Source: Lachnospiraceae bacterium
Lineage (GTDB): Bacteria; Bacillota; Clostridia; Lachnospirales; Lachnospiraceae
Length of the DNA: 64,000 bases
Reading direction: 5' to 3'
Assembly: GCA_009780115.1 (NCBI GenBank)
Contig: WRAQ01000002.1
Location: 101,964-165,963 of the forward strand
In this document: piece by piece, positions 59,541-64,000 of the stretch
Layout of the letters: each line of letters begins with the position of its first letter
Numbering within the stretch: the stretch's first letter is position 1
Program-made: the position numbers and the translations under genes
The notes under the pieces: model-generated
Seen by the model: the letters and a program-made list of their open reading frames with translations, nothing else
Databases searched by the model: none
Told to the model about the DNA's origin: nothing

Positions 59541-59981
59541 TTAAGTAAATATATCAAGTAACATTCCACGAATCTCACCAATTTTGCCCAAAATGCTAAG
59601 GTGGTCGTGCTCATCTTTCACCAATTCCCGCGCAAGTTCATCAAGGGTTTCATCAACAAGGCGGATGATACCATAAACCCGGTGCCGCCCCCGGCGGTCA
59701 AGATAATTTTCGCGGGTAAATTCGTGCGAACGGCTGACGATTTCGTTCATAAATTCTTTGATTAATCCACGATAACGTTTCATATCTTTAATATCACGTT
59801 TTTTTGCTAAAAGTTCACCTTGTCCGGTTATCTGCTCCATCAAGCTGGTTAATTTCGCTGCAAGTTCACTTTCACTTACATGGCTTGCCAGCGTGAATTT
59901 GAATGAGCCATCTACCGGCTGTGCCGGGCCTTTGTACTCGGCGGGTGCCGGCTGATTAACTTGATTTACCTTAATATCCAA
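59541..59981 (-). CDS. yaaR: YaaR family protein (DUF327)
   Basis: A 146-residue helical protein of unknown activity: [55 protein letters not shown], then REKYLDRRG-like [33 protein letters not shown]. The start is TTG at 59981, seven bases after AGGAG; it overlaps the end of the decarboxylase gene by 16 bp. In Bacillus a thymidylate kinase and yaaQ lie between the decarboxylase and yaaR genes; both are absent here. Confidence 0.88.
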   Translation of the reverse strand: MDIKVNQVNQPAPAEYKGPAQPVDGSFKFTLASHVSESELAAKLTSLMEQITGQGELLAKKRDIKDMKRYRGLIKEFMNEIVSRSHEFTRENYLDRRGRHRVYGIIRLVDETLDELARELVKDEHDHLSILGKIGEIRGMLLDIFT

Positions 59982-61507
59982 AAGGTATCTCCTTGTCCCT
60001 TAAGCATTTCGATGATATCGCGGTTCAATTTTTCCCCCGGTACAATCAACGGTATCCCCGGCGGATATCGGAAAGCAAATTCGGCGGCGATGCCGCCCTC
60101 GGCATCAGTAAGCGGTATCTCAATAACCTCACCGTCATAAGCTTTTTTAATTGTTGTAATGATTTCCGGTGTGTTTGGTTTTATAAACGCTAACTCACGT
60201 TTTTCCGTGATTTGCGTGCATCCTGTTATTATTTGCTGCGAAGCAGGTAATGATAATAAGCTGCTGTCAATTTCCTCCAGTGCCTCGGCGAGCCGGAGAA
60301 ATCCTTCGGGTTTGTCCATCATTGTAATGATTGCTATAATATAATTATCGGCCGCCATTTCCATTTCCAAAAGGTATTTTTCCCGTAAAATACCGGCTAA
60401 CTCTTTCCCGGAAATGCCGCTTGTAAGAATAACGATTTTGCATGGGTCATCGGTGTCTAGGATGCGGAAATGGGTGATGTTGGTTTGGTTAGGTTGGGTT
60501 GAGTGGGGTTGGTTCGCCCGATTCGTTTGAGTTTGTTGGCTTGTTTGGGGTTGGTTCAATCGGTTTGATTGGGGTTGGCTCAATTGGTTTGTCTGGAGTT
60601 GGTTCAATCGGTTTGATTGGGGTTGGCTCAATTGAATCGGCCGATTCGATTGACTCAATTGACCGACTCGGTCAGTCAATGTGCTTCTCATCTCCAACAT
60701 TTCACTTAATAAAAATTCACCTTTATCCTTTACAATTTTAATACAATTTTCAATCCCCGCAATTAACGGATAAGAAGGGCTGCTCGATTGGTAAATCCGC
60801 AAAAATCTTTTAAGTTTATTTCGGTTTATCCGCTCGCCATTTACATGAAGTAAGGCTGTTTGGGTCAAAGCCGGTAAAGTCTTGTGCAGACTATGGATAA
60901 CAATATCTGCACCTTGGCTGACAGCGTTTTCCGGAAAAGCCGGATGAAAACCGAAATGGGCACCATGAGCCTGATCTACTATCAGGCAAGCGCCATGTTC
61001 GTGAGTTACCTTAGCAATGCCGGCAACATCACTGGTTATTCCTTCATACGTTGGTGACGTAATCAAAACCGCACCAATTTCCGGCTCTTCTTTTAATTTA
61101 TCCGCTATTTCAGTAGCGGTGATTCCATATGCTATACCGGTCGCTTCATCATATTGCGGATAAATATATACCAGGCTAATATCATTTATATAAGCAGCAT
61201 GATATACCGAAAAATGCGAGTTACGTGATATTAAAAGCTTTTTTTTCACATTATTTACCGCCGAAACAGCACTTAAAATACCAGCGGTACTTCCATTAAT
61301 AAGATAAAAAGTTTCGGCGGCTTTATAAAGCGCGGCGGCTTCTTTTTGCGCATTGAGGATGATGTCTTGAGGAAAATGCAGATTGTCGAATCCGGATATC
61401 TCGCTGATATCCATTGAATACCAAAGACGTTTGTGCCCCGGCATATGAAAGGAATACAGATCGCTTTCGGTCAAATCCCGCAAACGGCCATATAAACTAT
61501 CTGACAT
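59966..61507 (-). CDS. Orn/Lys/Arg decarboxylase family PLP protein with Gln/Asn-rich insertion
   Basis: A 513-residue fold-type I enzyme (YaaO-like). Seen: FHMPGHKR near residue 20, the cofactor region [40 protein letters not shown] (Asp and His), [20 protein letters not shown] (Lys that binds PLP) and the C-terminal domain with [12 protein letters not shown]. Substrate unknown (lysine, arginine or ornithine). Odd: about residues 275-345 are a low-complexity insertion of SNRLNQ-, LSQPQ- and TNQ-type repeats. It is encoded by a 48-bp tandem repeat and palindromes, and separates the barrel-side and C-terminal domains. The frame stays open, so the protein is probably still made. Overlaps yaaR. 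Confidence 0.87.
   Translation of the reverse strand: MSDSLYGRLRDLTESDLYSFHMPGHKRLWYSMDISEISGFDNLHFPQDIILNAQKEAAALYKAAETFYLINGSTAGILSAVSAVNNVKKKLLISRNSHFSVYHAAYINDISLVYIYPQYDEATGIAYGITATEIADKLKEEPEIGAVLITSPTYEGITSDVAGIAKVTHEHGACLIVDQAHGAHFGFHPAFPENAVSQGADIVIHSLHKTLPALTQTALLHVNGERINRNKLKRFLRIYQSSSPSYPLIAGIENCIKIVKDKGEFLLSEMLEMRSTLTDRVGQLSQSNRPIQLSQPQSNRLNQLQTNQLSQPQSNRLNQPQTSQQTQTNRANQPHSTQPNQTNITHFRILDTDDPCKIVILTSGISGKELAGILREKYLLEMEMAADNYIIAIITMMDKPEGFLRLAEALEEIDSSLLSLPASQQIITGCTQITEKRELAFIKPNTPEIITTIKKAYDGEVIEIPLTDAEGGIAAEFAFRYPPGIPLIVPGEKLNRDIIEMLKGQGDTFWILR
60550..60634. repeat. 48-bp tandem repeat inside the decarboxylase gene
   Basis: Bases 60550-60586 recur identically at 60598-60634 (37 bp, period 48 = 16 codons). 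Flanking sequence on both sides is a mix of the same GGTTGG, CAATCGG and GATTGGG blocks. It encodes alternating SNRLNQ/LSQP units. Because the period is a multiple of three, copy-number change would keep the frame. Confidence 0.85.
60660..60674. repeat. Coding palindrome TGACCGANTCGGTCA (copy in the decarboxylase gene)
   Basis: Lies at the edge of the Gln/Asn-rich insertion. Here the reading frame gives TDRVGQ, not LTDSV as in the other two copies, so protein constraint cannot explain the shared DNA. It shares a further run with the rsmI copy on the opposite strand. Confidence 0.8.
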
Positions 61508-61715
61508 CTATCAACCTCACGGAGTACATATGGATCGTGGAAGTGCGCAAAACGGAACAACCCTTAAGTATCTCTCTAACTTCTAATTTATAGCATGATG
61601 GCGCTTATGTCAACATAGTTCAGTCATCAGCTTGATTCTTCTTTGGAAAATCCCGTTATGAAAAAACACTATATTGATTTTTGTAGCAGAAACAGGTTTT
61701 CCTTTTTACGGAAAT

Positions 61716-62048
61716 TTAAAATATGCGCGACTGTACCATAACCATATATAATATAGTGCCGGCTGCTACTGTCAATAATATATTCTTCTTCCATGAATGA
61801 AGTATTATTACCAAACCGGTTGCAATAATCTCCGGTACTCCAAAATTGCCTTTTAGAAATTCTATATTGCGTAAGCAGTAAAATACCAATGTCGTCATTA
61901 TCGCCGGAGGTAAGAATTTTCCCAAATATGTAATCCAGGCCGGCACTGTTTTTCGGCCGGCAAAGACCAAAAATGGAGCATAGCGCAAAAATGCTGTGCA
62001 TAAGGCAACCACCGCAATAATAGCAAGAGAGTGGCTAATGTTAATCAT
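61716..62048 (-). CDS. azlD: AzlD-type branched-chain amino acid export subunit
   Basis: A 110-residue membrane protein with about four helices (ISHSLAIIAVVALCTAFLRYAPFLVFAG, PAIMTTLVFYCLRNIEFL, IIATGLVIILHSW, ILLTVAAGTILYMVM). The FLRYAPFLVFAG stretch is the AzlD signature. Together with AzlC it exports branched-chain amino acids and analogues. The start overlaps the azlC stop by eight bases. Downstream to 61507 there is 209 bp of decarboxylase-distal sequence without a gene to its right. Confidence 0.9.
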   Translation of the reverse strand: MINISHSLAIIAVVALCTAFLRYAPFLVFAGRKTVPAWITYLGKFLPPAIMTTLVFYCLRNIEFLKGNFGVPEIIATGLVIILHSWKKNILLTVAAGTILYMVMVQSRIF

Positions 62049-62739
62049 ATTTACCCTCCCGAAGAATGACTTTTTTCATAAATAAAATCGCGGCGACTGA
62101 TAACATCAATGCCGGCATAATAAAACGGTCGGGGCCTAAAATTGCCAGAAAGATAATTGAAGAGATCCCGCCGATAAATACCGGTATCCGATTACTTTTT
62201 TCCTGCCATTGTTCAACAACAATTGCCGTAAAAAGAGCGGTCATAGAAAATTCGATTCCGGCAGTATTAAAAGTAATCATTTGTCCGGCTAATGCGCCAA
62301 GAACTGAACCTAATATCCAATAACTATGATTCAGAAGGCTGATATAAAACATGATTTTCTTTTCATTTAAACCTTCAGGTATCTTTGTCCGGCATAAAAC
62401 AGAGTAAGTTTCATCGGTCAGGGAAAAAACCATGTAAGGGTAACTTTTACCCATTTGCTTAAACTTTTCAATTAAAGAAAGGCCGTAAAAAATATGACGT
62501 CCGTTGATAAACAAAGTCATCAAGGCAGTATAAATTAAACTTGCGCCGCCGGTAAAAAGCGTTACCATCACAAATTGCATACTTCCGGCATAAACGGCAA
62601 CGCTGATTAATAAAGCCCAAAGAAAATGATAACCGGCATCATTTAACATCAAGCCAAAAGCAGTGCCTAGAAATATGTACCCCAACATAACCGGTATCGT
62701 TTGCCTGAAGGCAAAACGAAGATTTTTCTTGCTTTCCAT
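62041..62739 (-). CDS. azlC: AzlC-type branched-chain amino acid exporter
   Basis: A 232-residue membrane protein with six or seven helices: FRQTIPVMLGYIFLGTAFGLMLNDAGY, SVAVYAGSMQFVMVTLFTGG (AzlC signature GxxQF), LFINGRHIFYGLSLIEKF and the C-terminal FMKKVILREGKYD. The partner AzlD gene overlaps. No AzlB-type Lrp regulator is adjacent. A hairpin-rich element at 62750-62806 lies directly upstream, probably in its leader. Confidence 0.92.
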   Translation of the reverse strand: MESKKNLRFAFRQTIPVMLGYIFLGTAFGLMLNDAGYHFLWALLISVAVYAGSMQFVMVTLFTGGASLIYTALMTLFINGRHIFYGLSLIEKFKQMGKSYPYMVFSLTDETYSVLCRTKIPEGLNEKKIMFYISLLNHSYWILGSVLGALAGQMITFNTAGIEFSMTALFTAIVVEQWQEKSNRIPVFIGGISSIIFLAILGPDRFIMPALMLSVAAILFMKKVILREGKYD

Positions 62740-62749
62740 TTTTGCTTCC

Positions 62750-62806
62750 TAGATACGTCCGGCCTCCTGCGGCCGGTTAATAGGCAGATGGTTTTGCCTT
62801 TGGTAT
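62750..62806. repeat. GATAC...GTATC element upstream of azlC (family 3, divergent)
   Basis: AGATACGTCCGG opens and TTTGGTATCATA closes the element. Inside are CCGGCC/GGCCGG around TCCTGC and AGGCA/TGCCT hairpins. Ends match the family only in GATAC/GTATC, so membership is tentative. It could equally be a leader structure of azlC. Confidence 0.4.
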
Positions 62807-62846
62807 CATACTATGGATAAAAGAAAAATGCAACCGGAGAGTATTT

Positions 62847-63098
62847 TTAAACGATTTGAAAAGTAAGATATCTTCCGCCATTAGCTTGATGCTCATATAT
62901 CATTGGGTCCGGCCCGGAAAACATAGTTGCAATAAAACCGCCGGGGCTTTCAATTCCGCGTGTCCCATTATCACGGGTTATTTCCTTAAAACCATCCAAT
63001 AATTTGATTTCAACTTCTTCCATCAACTCATTTTCAACCGGATTCATGCTATAAACATAACATAACCCTAATAAGCTGTAGATTTTATAGATTTTCAT
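62847..63098 (-). CDS. Unrecognised small protein, 83 residues
   Basis: I do not recognise it. The ATG at 63098 follows GGGAGTTTACAT; an open frame upstream to 63134 lacks a site. Translation starts MKIYKIYSLLGLCYVY, then an acidic stretch ENELMEEVEIKLLDGF and a Gly/Pro-rich end (GIESPGGFIATMFSGPDPMIYEHQANGGRYLTFQIV). No signal peptide or metal motif. Hypothetical. The 252 bp from here to the tRNA cluster show no gene. Confidence 0.5.
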   Translation of the reverse strand: MKIYKIYSLLGLCYVYSMNPVENELMEEVEIKLLDGFKEITRDNGTRGIESPGGFIATMFSGPDPMIYEHQANGGRYLTFQIV

Positions 63099-63350
63099 AT
63101 GTAAACTCCCATTCTGCCTGCTTACGGCCCTCATTAAGTAATAACTATATTCTCGTTGATTACTATGGGTAAATCAATAGGAGGTTGTTGGTAATTGTGG
63201 GATGCCGCATTAAGGTAATTTCTTCTACTTCTTAATTATTCCGGTAAATTTCGCATTTTTCTTAAACATTTATCATAAATTATCTCATAAATTGGAGTAG
63301 TGAAAAATTGGGAATGCTGTAACATGGCGGATTACTGAATATAAAAAAAA

Positions 63351-63423
<73 letters not shown>

Positions 63424-63433
63424 ATTTTGAGAG

Positions 63434-63507
63434 TAGCGGGGGTAGGATTTGAACCTACGACCTTTGGGTTATGAGCCCAACGAGCTTCCAGACTGCTCCA
63501 CCCCGCG
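63434..63507 (-). tRNA. Initiator tRNA-fMet (CAT)
   Basis: A 74-base cloverleaf. The anticodon loop CTCATAA gives CAT. Two initiator marks are visible: an unpaired 1-72 position (C opposite T) and three G-C pairs (GGG/CCC) at the bottom of the anticodon stem. No encoded CCA. Confidence 0.95.
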
Positions 63508-63553
63508 TTATTTAATTAGTATTGACACTTTTGCTGTTAACATTCGTATCAAG

Positions 63554-63635
63554 TGGATGGAGAAGGATTCGAACCTTCGAAGACGTCGTCAACAGATTTA
63601 CAGTCTGCCCCCTTTGGCCGCTCGGGAACCCATCC
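63554..63635 (-). tRNA. tRNA-Tyr (GTA)
   Basis: An 82-base class II tRNA with a long variable arm. Acceptor GGATGGG pairs with TCCATCC (last pair G-U), discriminator A; the anticodon loop CTGTAAA gives GTA. No encoded CCA. Confidence 0.95.
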
Positions 63636-63675
63636 ATGTTTCTTCATAACCTACAAGAATGCTTAATCTTGCCAA

Positions 63676-63732
63676 TGAAGCATTAGATTTTTTTAGTGGC
63701 GTATCATTTACGCACCTTAGAAAATCTCTTCA
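63676..63732. repeat. Palindrome between tRNA-Tyr and tRNA-Asp (family 1, copy E)
   Basis: TGAAG and TTAGATTTT on the left match AAAATCT and CTTCA on the right, around GGCGT/ACGC. Minus strand order GAAGAGATTTTCTAAG is that of the stop-proximal copies. Here it lies in a tRNA spacer, so it may be a processing site. Confidence 0.65.
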
Positions 63733-63736
63733 TCTA

Positions 63737-63810
63737 CGACCCAGATGGGACTCGAACCCACGACCTCCGCCGTGACAGGGCGGCGCTCTAACCAACTGAG
63801 CCACTGGGCC
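63737..63810 (-). tRNA. tRNA-Asp (GTC)
   Basis: A 74-base cloverleaf. Acceptor GGCCCAG pairs with CTGGGTC (one G-U), discriminator G; the anticodon loop CTGTCAC gives GTC. No encoded CCA. Confidence 0.96.
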
Positions 63811-63840
63811 AAAATCAAGAACGCTTGCGTTCCTGCCTGA

Positions 63841-63874
63841 CCAAGTTGTAGTTTATCTTTAGATAAACTCTTGG
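63841..63874. repeat. Palindrome in the rRNA-tRNA spacer (family 1, copy F)
   Basis: CCAAG...GTTTATCT and AGATAAAC...CTTGG form an almost perfect stem with a two-base loop. It lies between the probable 23S end and tRNA-Asp and could guide cleavage of the precursor RNA. Confidence 0.65.
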
Positions 63875-63982
63875 CCATCGTACCTTCAAAACCGAAAACG
63901 AAAATCAATAAACGAATTAAACCCGCTTTAGCATAAAGCCCTACATCCTAAAGAAATATTAGTTAAAAGTGTTCTTTACTTT

Positions 63983-64000
63983 TTAGATAAGCACTCGGCC
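63983..64000 (-). rRNA. Probable 3' end of a 23S rRNA gene
   Basis: On the minus strand the window begins GGCCGAGTGCTTATC. I recall 23S genes ending with related sequence, such as GATCGAGGACTTAACC in Bacillus. Only the last 18 or so bases would be inside the window. Four tRNA genes follow in the same direction, as is common after rRNA operons. No 5S gene is visible in the 172 bp before tRNA-Asp. Confidence 0.5.

Noticed and set aside
60550..60634. Possible CRISPR array from repeated units
   Set aside because: Two copies only, directly tandem and in a coding frame, no spacers; no cas genes in the window.
60499..60741. Plus-strand open frame with [14 protein letters not shown] repeats
   Set aside because: It is the antisense reading of the tandem repeat in the decarboxylase gene; it has no ribosome site, and the sense frame carries conserved enzyme motifs.

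Overview
The window looks like the chromosome of a spore-lineage Clostridia, probably Lachnospiraceae or a close relative. The evidence is the block spmA-spmB-spoIIE-tilS-hpt-ftsH, the block decarboxylase-yaaR-holB-ricT, a cellobiose 2-epimerase beside a GH130 phosphorylase, many two-component systems, AGGAGG-type ribosome binding sites with some GTG/TTG starts, and tRNA genes without encoded CCA. The family-level assignment is an inference; there is no 16S sequence here.

Layout. 1-6.4 kb: the end of an ASKHA/RACo-type protein, then a mannosyl-glucose pathway pair (GH130 phosphorylase, cellobiose 2-epimerase), DegV, an iron-sulfur aldo/keto reductase and a GNAT protein. 6.5-12.5 kb (+): cyclophilin, mutS2, an OmpR/histidine kinase pair and an unknown protein. 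12.6-16.2 kb: a strikingly AT-rich insert (sampled lines near 25% G+C) with an Old Yellow Enzyme relative, a second iron-sulfur aldo/keto reductase, dCMP deaminase and a thymidylate-kinase-like protein. 16.3-20.9 kb (+): a compact candidate RiPP (ribosomally made, modified peptide) operon: a 24-residue precursor-like peptide, a stem-loop, a three-gene ABC exporter, a nucleotidyltransferase-fold protein, a PqqD-like recognition protein and a CPBP membrane protease. No known cyclase is present, so the chemistry is open. This is the best candidate for an undescribed system. 21-25 kb (-): RNA modification genes, including a close relative of the ArmA/Rmt 16S rRNA G1405 methyltransferases, a divergent tRNA-guanine transglycosylase and rsmI, plus the orphan C-terminal half of an AIR-synthase-like protein. 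25-36 kb: VanW, a 35-residue membrane peptide, an APH(3')-like kinase, a TetR gene with a clear self-overlapping operator and its polyferredoxin partner, a toxin-antitoxin pair, nth, a B12-type radical SAM protein, a Na/Pi cotransporter and an RraA-like protein. 36-48 kb: a signalling block with a membrane LytTR regulator, a degenerate receiver, three hybrid kinases and an OmpR/7TMR-DISM pair. 48-63 kb (-): a GH13 amylase, ftsH-hpt-tilS-spoIIE, spmAB, acpP, ricT-holB-yaaR-decarboxylase and azlCD. 63.3-64 kb (-): tRNA-Asp, -Tyr, -fMet and -Phe, downstream of what appears to be the 3' end of a 23S rRNA gene at the right edge.

A second theme is the density of small dispersed palindromes. At least three families lie between genes: AT-rich palindromes next to stop codons, about 100-bp elements sharing a core, and GATAC...GTATC elements upstream of starts. 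Another lies inside genes: the 15-mer TGACCGANTCGGTCA occurs three times in coding sequence, one of them at the edge of a Gln/Asn/Ser-rich in-frame insertion in the decarboxylase. All functional calls are from reading the sequence; no database search was run.
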